Shown here: positions 34,582 to 42,723 of the stretch, in pieces
How positions within the stretch are numbered: the stretch's first letter is position 1
How the letters are laid out: each line of letters starts with the position of its first letter
Assembly (NCBI GenBank): GCA_002377585.1
Contig: DFQC01000025.1
Coordinates: forward strand, 1 to 64,000
Direction: 5' to 3'
Origin: Anaerolineales bacterium UBA3499
Lineage (GTDB): Bacteria > Chloroflexota > Anaerolineae > Anaerolineales > UBA11657
Length of the DNA stretch: 64,000 nt
Program-made: the position numbers and the translations under genes
Notes under the pieces: generated by a model
Database searches by the model: none
What the model was told of the DNA's origin: nothing
Seen by the model: only the letters and a program-made list of their open reading frames with translations

Positions 34582-36285
34582 TTATGGATAAGGTATAATC
34601 AGTTTGCTTCCTATCTGTATACTGGCAGGATCTAGTATACGATTACGGTCAATTATCATCTGCATCGGAACTTCATACTGTATTGAAATACTTATCAAAG
34701 TATCCCCAGTCTGAACCTCATGAAACCTCTGTACTGGGGTTGCTGTGGGCGGTTGAACAAGATTGTATGCAGGAGTTAGAGCAGGTAGAATGTCAGGCAT
34801 CTTAATGTTCCCATCAAAATAACGACCAATAATTTCTTCTGGATAATCTGGGATATAACTTCGCAATGTCTCGAAAAATTCATTCGCATCAATTATCCGA
34901 AAACTACCTCTGCGAAATAAATCGCGAGTGAAACTTCGGAATTTATTTTGCCCCATTTCATTGCGCAATTCATGTAGAAAACGGGCTCCAATCCGGTAAG
35001 TATTTTGCAACATTTCCTGTCTATTGTTCATATCATATACAGTACGATTCAAAGGACCTTTTGGCTGCCAGTAATTAATGCGGTCAGTCCAAAACCACTC
35101 CTGCATATCTGGATAATATTTTTCGAGATACAAATATTCCGAATACATTGCAAAGGACGCACCTAACCAAGGTTCGCTGATTGCGTCATATCCCACTAAT
35201 TCACCCCACCACAATTCTGAAAGCGTTAATGGGACAAGTACCATCAACAATGAATCGGGCTGGCCACTGTAATTATCAAACCCTTGTCCAGAATGAAGTA
35301 ATAATCCGCTAGAAGCTATGCTCGAACGATAATGATTTTGAGCAATCACTAAGCTACGATATGGATAGTGCCCATAACTGTCATTGAACAACACTAGCGA
35401 TCTAATAACGGCCTTGAGAACATCATCACCAGCATAACTATCTTCGGGTCTATGGAATAGATATATGGTGACACCAGCCTCGGTCTTAGTTTTTAGTTCA
35501 TAATTCGGACTTGCACTAAATGCAATGTTTCGCGCATTGTCCATTTGAAAGTACCAATCATTCCCTCTACGTTCTATAGGACCACCACTAGCAACAACAA
35601 TCCCATCAGTAACTCTAACTAACAATTTATAGTCTGACACCTCCGTGACAACAGGCCAACTAACCCCAACATCAGGCCATCTGATCCAACCTATACCAGC
35701 TCTATAAGGCACAAGTCGCGGATACCAATTCACAAATTGCAATACATCTCCACTATACCCAATGTCACCCACTGGTCTAAGTGATGCTAAATTTACTTGT
35801 GTTGCTTCAAGGCCATAGGTAATTGTTAGAATCCGAGATTCTTTTGGGTTTATAAATTTTGCTAATTGAAAATTAAGAAAACCATCAGAGGTGACTTGCA
35901 TCTGTGATGCTTGAAGCTCAACACCATCTTTAATGCTCACTTCACTAAGAACAAACTGGTCAGTTTGCAAACCTGGAGGCAAGTAAAACACAAGCTCGTT
36001 CCAAACATCTGGCCCAGGATTAACTACCTCCACGAGCTGTGTGACTTTGGCACTATGACCAGCATAATCTAAAGAAACATCAAAAGTATAATTGATGATA
36101 GCACCTAATTGGCTGACTATCTGATCATTAGAATTACCATCTCCCTCTAATACTGGTTTATCTCTAATGCCAGGAGGAACAAAAGTTGGTAAGGGTTGTG
36201 GAGTTGCCGGATTACTATCAGCACATGATGACAAGCTATATATGATCAACAAACAGTATGTAATCCAAATAAATTTCCGTATCAT
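34582..36285 (-). CDS. LysM lipoprotein with an M1-aminopeptidase-like domain lacking the zinc site
   Basis: 566 residues from ATG 36285, with GAGGT upstream. Signal peptide ends in a lipobox (SLSSC). Residues ~60-480 follow the M1 peptidase layout: beta-rich N-terminal domain, then TLSELWWGELVG...EPWLGASFAMYSEYL, aligning to HExxHxWxGxxV...WLNEGFAxYxEYL. Both zinc His, the catalytic Glu and the third ligand Glu are replaced (L, E, T and A). A C-terminal LysM domain (VQTGDTLISISIQYEVP, about 520-565) should bind peptidoglycan. So it is probably a non-enzymatic envelope binding protein. Convergent with the IMPase gene. Confidence 0.82.
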   Translation of the reverse strand: MIRKFIWITYCLLIIYSLSSCADSNPATPQPLPTFVPPGIRDKPVLEGDGNSNDQIVSQLGAIINYTFDVSLDYAGHSAKVTQLVEVVNPGPDVWNELVFYLPPGLQTDQFVLSEVSIKDGVELQASQMQVTSDGFLNFQLAKFINPKESRILTITYGLEATQVNLASLRPVGDIGYSGDVLQFVNWYPRLVPYRAGIGWIRWPDVGVSWPVVTEVSDYKLLVRVTDGIVVASGGPIERRGNDWYFQMDNARNIAFSASPNYELKTKTEAGVTIYLFHRPEDSYAGDDVLKAVIRSLVLFNDSYGHYPYRSLVIAQNHYRSSIASSGLLLHSGQGFDNYSGQPDSLLMVLVPLTLSELWWGELVGYDAISEPWLGASFAMYSEYLYLEKYYPDMQEWFWTDRINYWQPKGPLNRTVYDMNNRQEMLQNTYRIGARFLHELRNEMGQNKFRSFTRDLFRRGSFRIIDANEFFETLRSYIPDYPEEIIGRYFDGNIKMPDILPALTPAYNLVQPPTATPVQRFHEVQTGDTLISISIQYEVPMQMIIDRNRILDPASIQIGSKLIIPYP

Positions 36286-36361
36286 GAATACCTCAATTAT
36301 CAAAATATACACCGAAATCACATAGAATCATACCTCTAGCGGCAGTATGCACAGCAACCCC

Positions 36362-36372
36362 AATGGTATAAT
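36362..36372 (+). promoter_or_regulatory. Extended -10 promoter (AATGGTATAAT)
   Basis: TGG-TATAAT, an extended -10 with a perfect hexamer, 20 bases before ATG 36393; an AGGAGG ribosome binding site lies in between. Confidence 0.6.
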
Positions 36373-36392
36373 TAGGCTAGGAGGAAGTAGTT

Positions 36393-37037
36393 ATGGAAAT
36401 CGCTTGGCATGGATATTCATGCTTTAGGTTGACTGAGCGGAACTCAGCATCTATCGTTACAGACCCTTTCAACAAAAGTATAGGATTGACATCTTCTCGC
36501 CTAAAGGCAGATGTTGTCACTATTAGTCATGATGCTCCTGGTCATAACAATTCGGATAATGTGAAAGGAGCACGTACTATTACAGGTCCGGGAGAGTATG
36601 AAATTGGTGGTGCGTTCATAACCGGTGTGAACACATCATCCAATAAACAAGAAGAAAATTCTGAAACATCACCTAATACTGCTTACGTAATAGATTATGA
36701 GTCTGCAAGCGTCTGCCATCTAGGTGATATGAATGCTATTCCATCACAAACACAAATTGAAGCCTTAGGAACAGTAGATGTTTTACTTGTACCTGTAGGC
36801 GGAGGAAAGGGACTTAATGCCGCTCAGGCTGCAGAAATAATAAGTTTGATTGAACCATCCATAGTAATTCCGATGCATTATAGAATTGGCAAAGTCAAAG
36901 TTAAGTTAGACCCATTGAGCCGTTTCCTGAAAGAAATGGGGTTGGGAAAAGTGCATTCTGAGCCTAACCTCAAAGTAATTAAATCTAGTTTACCTGAGGA
37001 GACACAAGTTAGAGTGCTAGATCCCAAGACAGGATAA
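36393..37037 (+). CDS. Metallo-beta-lactamase-fold protein (UlaG-like) with altered metal motif
   Basis: 214 residues of the Zn-dependent hydrolase Lactamase_B_3 group: starts MEIAWHGYSCFRLTE, later TGPGEYEIGG, a GDM metal Asp and VIPMHYRIG. The hallmark HxHxDH appears as HDAPGH, so the second His and the Asp are missing, while the first and last His, later Asp and His remain. Relatives include L-ascorbate-6-phosphate lactonase and RNase-like hydrolases; activity is uncertain here. AGGAGG ribosome binding site is strong. Confidence 0.82.
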   Translation: MEIAWHGYSCFRLTERNSASIVTDPFNKSIGLTSSRLKADVVTISHDAPGHNNSDNVKGARTITGPGEYEIGGAFITGVNTSSNKQEENSETSPNTAYVIDYESASVCHLGDMNAIPSQTQIEALGTVDVLLVPVGGGKGLNAAQAAEIISLIEPSIVIPMHYRIGKVKVKLDPLSRFLKEMGLGKVHSEPNLKVIKSSLPEETQVRVLDPKTG

Positions 37038-37081
37038 ATATCAGTAGTTTATTTTTAAACTCAAATGACTTGAGGCTCGGA

Positions 37082-37381
37082 ATGGTAAAAATAATACTCA
37101 CCTGGGACATTAAGCCAAATCTAGAGCAGGAATATTTTGATTTTGTTGTAAGAGAATTTGTGCCTGGGATTACCCAACTAGGCATAAAACCCACTGACGC
37201 CTGGTACACACTGTATGGAGATTGTTCACAAATACTTACAGCTGGAGTGGCGGAAACAAAAGAGAAAATATATGAAATATTAAGCAGTCATGAGTGGGGA
37301 CAATTAGAGACTCGACTGCTTGATTTCGTAGATAATTTTGAACATAAAGTTGTAAATGCGCGTCAAGGATTTCAACTCTAA
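37082..37381 (+). CDS. Conserved hypothetical protein, 99 residues
   Basis: 99 residues from ATG 37082, which has GAGG seven bases upstream; a TTG at 37070 is rejected. Soluble alpha/beta protein, MVKIILTWDIKPNLEQEYFDFV..., with a layout (two similar helix-strand halves) reminiscent of ferredoxin-like dimeric alpha-beta-barrel proteins, but no family is recognised. Lies 44 bases after the MBL-fold gene and 23 before the cysteine desulfurase gene, so it may be cotranscribed with the latter. Confidence 0.75.
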   Translation: MVKIILTWDIKPNLEQEYFDFVVREFVPGITQLGIKPTDAWYTLYGDCSQILTAGVAETKEKIYEILSSHEWGQLETRLLDFVDNFEHKVVNARQGFQL

Positions 37382-37404
37382 CAACACTTCTTAGGTCACA
37401 TCAA

Positions 37405-38562
37405 ATGGATAAGCACATATATATGGATCATGCTGCTACTACTCCAGTGGATGCTTCAGTCTTAGAAGCTATGCTACCATGGTTTACCAATGAATATGGG
37501 AATCCTTCTTCAATACATCGTTGGGGTCAGCGTACTGATTACGCCATCACTACAGCACGAGAGGAAATAGCTGAAATACTATGCTGTGAAGCAGATGAGA
37601 TTATATTCACATCTTGTGGCAGCGAAAGCGACAATTTAGCACTTCGTGGAATAGCATTGGAAGCACGTGAGCTAGGTAAAGGTAACCATTTAATTATATC
37701 GTCTATAGAACACCCTGCAATCCTCAGAACTGCCCAAGAACTGGAACATCACCATGGCTTTGATATTACGATATTGCCAGTTGATCAACACGGACTAATA
37801 TCTACAACAGATTTGAAAAATGTCATAAGGCCTGACACATTCTTGATATCTATTATGTATGCAAACAATGAAATCGGTGTTGTGCAACCCATTTCGGAAC
37901 TTACTGCAATTGCTCATGAACACAATATATTGTTTCACTCCGATGCCGTCCAGGCAGCCGGACAATTGCCATTAGACATTGAAAAATTGGGTGTAGACCT
38001 ACTGTCTGTCAGTGCACACAAATTTTACGGACCGAAAGGCGTTGGATTACTATATGCAAAACGTGACACACTAAAGCACTCCCACCAGACCGGTGGCAGT
38101 CAAGAAAATGGTCTGAGAGCAGGCACACAAAACGTTCCTTTAATAGTAGGTATGGCCAGAGCACTAACGATAGTTGCAGCTAGGAAGTCAAATGACAACA
38201 GTAAAATGAAAGTTCTACGTGACAAACTTATTGAATCTGTGTTAGACACTATACCAGACTCAATCCTAACCGGTCATCGCACTTGTCGTTTACCCAACAA
38301 TGCTAGCTTTGCATTTGAAGGAATAGATGGCAATGAGTTAATAATGCATTTAGACCTATTAAATATTGCCGCTAGTTCAGGATCAGCATGTAAGACTGGT
38401 AATCCAGAACCATCAAGTGTCCTTACTGCACTTGCTCTATCACCGAAATTATCTCTTGGATCATTACGCTTGAGTTTAGGACGCGATACAAACGACAGTG
38501 ATATAGAATATATACAACAAGTTCTTCCTAAGGTTATTAATAATATGAGAGGCGCTCTTTAG
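37405..38562 (+). CDS. iscS: Cysteine desulfurase (NifS/IscS family)
   Basis: 385 residues. PLP enzyme with MDHAATTPVD, NPSSIHRWGQ, the Schiff-base Lys in SAHKFYGPKG and the active-site Cys in SSGSACKTG. Transfers sulfur from cysteine to acceptors. Directly followed with a one-base overlap by mnmA, so its main partner here is probably tRNA 2-thiouridine synthesis. Confidence 0.94.
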   Translation: MDKHIYMDHAATTPVDASVLEAMLPWFTNEYGNPSSIHRWGQRTDYAITTAREEIAEILCCEADEIIFTSCGSESDNLALRGIALEARELGKGNHLIISSIEHPAILRTAQELEHHHGFDITILPVDQHGLISTTDLKNVIRPDTFLISIMYANNEIGVVQPISELTAIAHEHNILFHSDAVQAAGQLPLDIEKLGVDLLSVSAHKFYGPKGVGLLYAKRDTLKHSHQTGGSQENGLRAGTQNVPLIVGMARALTIVAARKSNDNSKMKVLRDKLIESVLDTIPDSILTGHRTCRLPNNASFAFEGIDGNELIMHLDLLNIAASSGSACKTGNPEPSSVLTALALSPKLSLGSLRLSLGRDTNDSDIEYIQQVLPKVINNMRGAL

Positions 38563-39632
38563 TGAAAAACGATCGAATAGCAGTTGCAATGAGTGGTGGT
38601 GTTGACAGTTCAGTTGCTGCTGCGCTACTTAAAAGACAGGGGTATGATATTTTTGGGATAATGCTCCGACTTTGGAGCGAGCCAGGACAGGATAATAACG
38701 GTCAAAATCGGTGTTGTAGCCCGGCATCAGTTTCACGAGCACGCCAAGTAGCCGCCATTCTTGATATCCCATTTTTCGTCATAGACTCACGTGAAGAATT
38801 TCACAAGAATGTAGTGCAGTTTTTTATAGATAAGTATAGTGCTGGTCTAACGCCAAACCCATGTCTTGAATGCAATCGCAATATACGATGGGGACACCTA
38901 ATGCACAAAGCACTTTCTATGGGTGCTACACGTATCGCCACAGGACATTATGCGCGCATCATTCAGAATGAAGACAAATGGCAACTGCTTCGAGGACATG
39001 ATAACAATAAGGACCAATCATACGCACTAAGTATGCTTGGTCAATCTGACTTAAAACGTACATTGTTTCCTATTGGATCATACACAAAGAACAAAATAAG
39101 ATCGCTAGCGAGCGATTTTGCTTTACCAGTAGCGCAACGTCAGGACAGTCAAGACTTGTGCTTCTTGGCAGACAAGGACTACAGAAGATTTATGCATGAT
39201 TACGCTCCAGAATCCCTTAATCCAGGACCTATTATGAACAGCAGTGGAGAAACACTGGGACAACACAAAGGACTACCGTTGTATACTATCGGACAACGTA
39301 AAGGTATAGGTATTTCTGCACCAGAACCATTATATGTTCTGTCTAAGAACCAATCAGACAATACTCTAATAGTAGATAAGCTTTCTAAGCTAGGAAAAAG
39401 CCACCTGAAAGCGAAAAATGTCAACTGGATCAGCGGTACTACAACAAAAGATAAAATCAGAGCTGAAGTACAGATCAGATACACAGCAAAAGCAGTAGGA
39501 GCTTGGATTAAACCTATTGATGACAATGAGGTGGAAGTAGAGTTTGATCATCAAATCAATGATATTACTCCCGGACAGGCTGCAGTATTCTATCAGGACA
39601 GTGTTTGCTTAGGAGGAGGAGTGATTGACTAA
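38562..39632 (+). CDS. mnmA: tRNA-specific 2-thiouridylase MnmA
   Basis: 356 residues, GTG start overlapping the previous stop. ATP-pyrophosphatase PP-loop AMSGGVDSSVAA, catalytic Cys in NPCLECNR, tRNA-interaction block GHYARI, and second Cys in RQDSQDLCFLADKDYRRF. Makes 2-thiouridine at position 34 of Glu, Gln and Lys tRNAs using sulfur relayed from the cysteine desulfurase next door. Confidence 0.96.
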   Translation: MKNDRIAVAMSGGVDSSVAAALLKRQGYDIFGIMLRLWSEPGQDNNGQNRCCSPASVSRARQVAAILDIPFFVIDSREEFHKNVVQFFIDKYSAGLTPNPCLECNRNIRWGHLMHKALSMGATRIATGHYARIIQNEDKWQLLRGHDNNKDQSYALSMLGQSDLKRTLFPIGSYTKNKIRSLASDFALPVAQRQDSQDLCFLADKDYRRFMHDYAPESLNPGPIMNSSGETLGQHKGLPLYTIGQRKGIGISAPEPLYVLSKNQSDNTLIVDKLSKLGKSHLKAKNVNWISGTTTKDKIRAEVQIRYTAKAVGAWIKPIDDNEVEVEFDHQINDITPGQAAVFYQDSVCLGGGVID

Positions 39633-39898
39633 TGACAACACCAGCTTATCTAATTGCAATCATATTAGCAACGCTCTACGGTGCACTGTTCCACCTATAC
39701 AAAGGAGGAAATGCAAGTAAGATGCTACTCTACCTAGTATCTAGCTGGATGGGTTTTATCATAGGACACAATATTAGTCGAGTCGTGGCATCATCAATAT
39801 ATTCCATTGGTCCACTAAATGCAGGTATGGCTTCAATAGGTTCGGGATTAGCTTTGGTGCTAGCTCACTGGCTATCAAAACGCAACCTTGAAGATTGA
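39632..39898 (+). CDS. Small membrane protein after mnmA
   Basis: 88 residues with three hydrophobic segments (about 3-20, 30-50, 58-80). Start overlaps the mnmA stop by one base (TAATG), so translation is probably coupled. No family is recognised. Hydrophobic profile with Gly-rich turns suggests a simple three-helix integral membrane protein; function unknown. Confidence 0.8.
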   Translation: MTTPAYLIAIILATLYGALFHLYKGGNASKMLLYLVSSWMGFIIGHNISRVVASSIYSIGPLNAGMASIGSGLALVLAHWLSKRNLED

Positions 39899-40013
39899 CA
39901 AACAATATATTTGACTCCAAAAAACTATCAGGTCAAGTTAATCCACTTTATGCCTACCCTAAGACCAAAAATAATCTCTCTATACACTGAAAAACTGCTT
40001 GATTATCTTATTT

Positions 40014-40040
40014 AGACCAGTCTGTATCACAGATTAGTCT
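40014..40040. other. Imperfect hairpin upstream of a leaderless gene
   Basis: AGACCAGTCTGT (40014-40025) is nearly complementary to ACAGATTAGTCT (40029-40040), 12 base pairs with one mismatch and one G-T, three-base loop. It sits just before the extended -10 at 40051, where an operator would be placed; no T-tract follows, so termination is unlikely. Confidence 0.45.
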
Positions 40041-40050
40041 GAATCCAATT

Positions 40051-40061
40051 TATGCTATAAT
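40051..40061 (+). promoter_or_regulatory. Extended -10 promoter (TATGCTATAAT)
   Basis: TATG-C-TATAAT ends only six bases before ATG 40068. The predicted start of transcription falls on or beside the start codon, giving a leaderless mRNA; no ribosome binding site fits in between. Confidence 0.65.
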
Positions 40062-40067
40062 CCCAAA

Positions 40068-40478
40068 ATGGATGTTAAGTTTCGAGAATCTAATCCAAAA
40101 ACTGGATGTAGGCTACCAGCTATCATAGGCATAACATTAGTATTGATGTTTGTTACTATAACAGTATTACTAGTTATGCTTGTACGCAATCCCGAACTCA
40201 CACAACTTGTCAGAGATATACTGATAATCACTCTGGCAATTGTAGGATTATTTATTGGTATAGCGATGATTGTAGCAATATTCCAAATCACCAAGTTTAT
40301 ACGTCTACTACAACATGACATCAAACCTATATTGGAACAAGCCAATGAGACACTCAGCACAGTGCTTAGTACTGCTAGTATGGTCAACGAAAACCTAACA
40401 AGGCCTATTATGAAGATCGCTGGAACTTTATCAGGAACAATACAGTTCTTGAAAATGATATGGCCTAATCGTAAATAA
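40068..40478 (+). CDS. Small membrane protein (DUF948-like)
   Basis: 136 residues: two membrane helices (about 18-40 and 52-75), then a helical tail (LLQHDIKPILEQANETLSTVL...) with the heptad-like pattern of DUF948 proteins, often linked to envelope stress or division. The match is by layout, not by strong motif. Leaderless promoter immediately upstream. Followed 42 bases later by a YtxH-domain gene. Confidence 0.75.
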   Translation: MDVKFRESNPKTGCRLPAIIGITLVLMFVTITVLLVMLVRNPELTQLVRDILIITLAIVGLFIGIAMIVAIFQITKFIRLLQHDIKPILEQANETLSTVLSTASMVNENLTRPIMKIAGTLSGTIQFLKMIWPNRK

Positions 40479-40519
40479 AATAACAAGTAACAGTGAATGA
40501 AATTATAAAGGAGTAAATC

Positions 40520-40867
40520 ATGTCAAACAACAACAATAGCGACTTTGGTGCATTTTTTTCTGGATTTGTCATTGGTGGACTTGTTGGAGCAGCAGTTGCC
40601 CTAGTTCTGGCTCCACAGAGTGGTCAAGAAACCCGTACCCAAATCCGTCAAAAAGGAGTAGAACTGAAAGAGCAAGGTGCGAACAGTTGGTACAGTGCTA
40701 AAGAAAGAGCACAGCATGCAGCCGAAGATGGCAAAATGCGAGCTGCAGAAATGGCTTCTGAGATGCGAAACAAGGCTGAAGAAATAGTCCGCGAAGCTGC
40801 AAAAACTGCCACAAAAAAGGCGCGCGGTACCAAAAAATCTAGTAATACTAATAAAGATACCGATTAA
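40520..40867 (+). CDS. YtxH-domain protein
   Basis: 115 residues. N-terminal Gly/Ala-rich membrane helix (FFSGFVIGGLVGAAVALVLAPQSGQETR) diagnostic of YtxH, then a long charged amphipathic helix rich in Lys, Glu and Ala (about 45-105). YtxH proteins are membrane-anchored, often stress-induced, of unknown molecular function. AAAGGAG ribosome binding site. Ends only 3 bases from the convergent nnr gene. Confidence 0.88.
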   Translation: MSNNNNSDFGAFFSGFVIGGLVGAAVALVLAPQSGQETRTQIRQKGVELKEQGANSWYSAKERAQHAAEDGKMRAAEMASEMRNKAEEIVREAAKTATKKARGTKKSSNTNKDTD

Positions 40868-40870
40868 AAC

Positions 40871-42517
40871 TTAGGGTCGAGAATCAACTTGGGACATAAC
40901 AGATGAAATAGCCTTAGGGGTCATATCAAGCACATCACTAGCAAGTACACTTGCTGTCGTACCTACCTCTGACAAGGCTATTGTTCCTGCTAGGCCATGT
41001 AAAAAAGTTCCGACTATAGCAGCTTGATAAGCTTGCATTCCCTGCGCAAGAAGTCCTGCAATCACGCCAGCCAACACATCTCCAGTCCCTGCGCAAGCTA
41101 GTGCTGAAGTAGCGAAAGGATTGACACTAACATCACCCTCAGGTGTAGCCACCACAGTAAAAGCACCCTTGAGAACAATAATATGTCCCCATTCGGCCGC
41201 AAAGCGACTAGCCATACCAATCCGATCTGATTGTATATCATCTATTGACAGTCCGGTAAGAAAAGCCATCTCACCAGGATGCGGAGTAAGAACAGAATTC
41301 TCTGGCAAACGCAAATACCATTCCGGCAAATCTGCCAGTAATCTCAAACCATCAGCGTCGACTACTGTAGGAGGTAATTGCACTATATCGAATTCAGCAT
41401 TAGTGTTACCCTTACTTTTAACAGCAAAACCTATACCTCCACTTACATCATCTTGAACAGATGAAAATATTCCATGTATGAAATCTGCTGTTGGCCTTTC
41501 AGTACCCAAACCAGGACCAAGCAACAATGAATCGACTTTTTCAAATGCTTGACGAAGAATAGAAACTCCAGAATCAGAAATTACACCCATATCGCTAGGT
41601 AAAATTATATAAGTAGCCTCTGGCAACTGTGAAGCAACAATCCCATGAATAATGCCTGGCACAGCGACAGTCACCAAACCTGTACCCACCCTATACGCGC
41701 CTGCTGCAGCCAAATAAGCTGCTCCGGAGTAATTAATTGATCCAGCCACTACTAGAGCAGTACCAAAAGTGCCTTTATGAGAGTCACGTGACCGTTCAGG
41801 TATCATTGAGCCAACATCCGCTCCGGAAGCCAGATTTAATTGTATTGAATCAAGTGCGGACAAGTCTGAGGGCCACCCTATATCAGCTAAAACCAATTCT
41901 CCAACTGCATTTGCTCCTGGAAATATAAATTGACCGATCTTCGCTGCCCCAAAAGTAATACTAACATCAGCATACAAAGTATTATCATCAACCACACCCG
42001 TATCACAATCCAAACCGGATGGACAATCAACTGCAACACGCAATACTTCGCGTCCATCCAATTCAACTGATGCAACTCCTAACATTTTAGCTGCCATGCT
42101 CTTGAGTGGAACTCTAGCACCAGTACCGAATATGGCATCTATGAAAACATTTGCTCTACGAATTTCCCTTATATATGTCTCCATTTCATAATCATCTTCT
42201 GGGGTAATCACGGTAGCACCAGCCAGCAAAGCTTTTTGCTGATTATCAGCATTATTATCATTCGTATTTATAGTAAAAACATTGACACTGGCACCAGACG
42301 CAGCTAATAACCTGGCAACAACAAATCCGTCTCCTCCATTGTTTCCAGGACCCGTAACAACCACAAAACTTTTGGAGGGTACATCGGTAATTCTCTCGCA
42401 TATATGCTCAAACACGGCACTACCTGCCATTTCCATCATATGATCATAGGACACACCGCAAGAAAATGCTTCAGACTCAAGCATATGCATTTGTTCAACA
42501 GTAACTATTTTTGGCAT
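40871..42517 (-). CDS. nnr: Bifunctional NAD(P)H-hydrate repair enzyme (epimerase/dehydratase)
   Basis: 548 residues. N-terminal YjeF_N epimerase domain (about 1-215: GPGNNGGDGFVVAR, DCPSGLDCDTG) and C-terminal ribokinase-like ADP/ATP-dependent dehydratase (about 235-535: KGTFGTALVVAGS, LTPHPGEMAFLTG, GTGDVLAGVIAGLLAQG). Repairs hydrated NADH and NADPH. The usual Nnr fusion, complete length. Transcribed toward the YtxH gene. Confidence 0.95.
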   Translation of the reverse strand: MPKIVTVEQMHMLESEAFSCGVSYDHMMEMAGSAVFEHICERITDVPSKSFVVVTGPGNNGGDGFVVARLLAASGASVNVFTINTNDNNADNQQKALLAGATVITPEDDYEMETYIREIRRANVFIDAIFGTGARVPLKSMAAKMLGVASVELDGREVLRVAVDCPSGLDCDTGVVDDNTLYADVSITFGAAKIGQFIFPGANAVGELVLADIGWPSDLSALDSIQLNLASGADVGSMIPERSRDSHKGTFGTALVVAGSINYSGAAYLAAAGAYRVGTGLVTVAVPGIIHGIVASQLPEATYIILPSDMGVISDSGVSILRQAFEKVDSLLLGPGLGTERPTADFIHGIFSSVQDDVSGGIGFAVKSKGNTNAEFDIVQLPPTVVDADGLRLLADLPEWYLRLPENSVLTPHPGEMAFLTGLSIDDIQSDRIGMASRFAAEWGHIIVLKGAFTVVATPEGDVSVNPFATSALACAGTGDVLAGVIAGLLAQGMQAYQAAIVGTFLHGLAGTIALSEVGTTASVLASDVLDMTPKAISSVMSQVDSRP

Positions 42518-42582
42518 TGATTTGGGTCCACAAAGTTTGCAGATGATACCATGCTGTCACTCATACTGACTTGTTGTAATAG

Positions 42583-42656
42583 TACCCCCGAGAGGACTTG
42601 AACCCCTAACCTGCGGATTAGAAGTCCGCCGCTCTATCCACTTGAGCTACGGGGGC
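42583..42656 (-). tRNA. trnR: tRNA-Arg (anticodon UCU)
   Basis: The reverse strand folds into a full cloverleaf: acceptor GCCCCCG with CGGGGGT, D stem GCTC/GAGC, anticodon stem GCGGA/TCCGC enclosing loop CTTCTAA (anticodon TCT, reads AGA), T stem AGGGG/CCTCT with loop TTCAAGT. The first acceptor pair is G1-U72, an unusual wobble. CCA is not encoded. Confidence 0.95.
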
Positions 42657-42723
42657 AGGATAGAAGTTAAAATTGTACCACTACAACGCCAACTTAAATG
42701 TATATTTCAAGCAAAATCAATAG

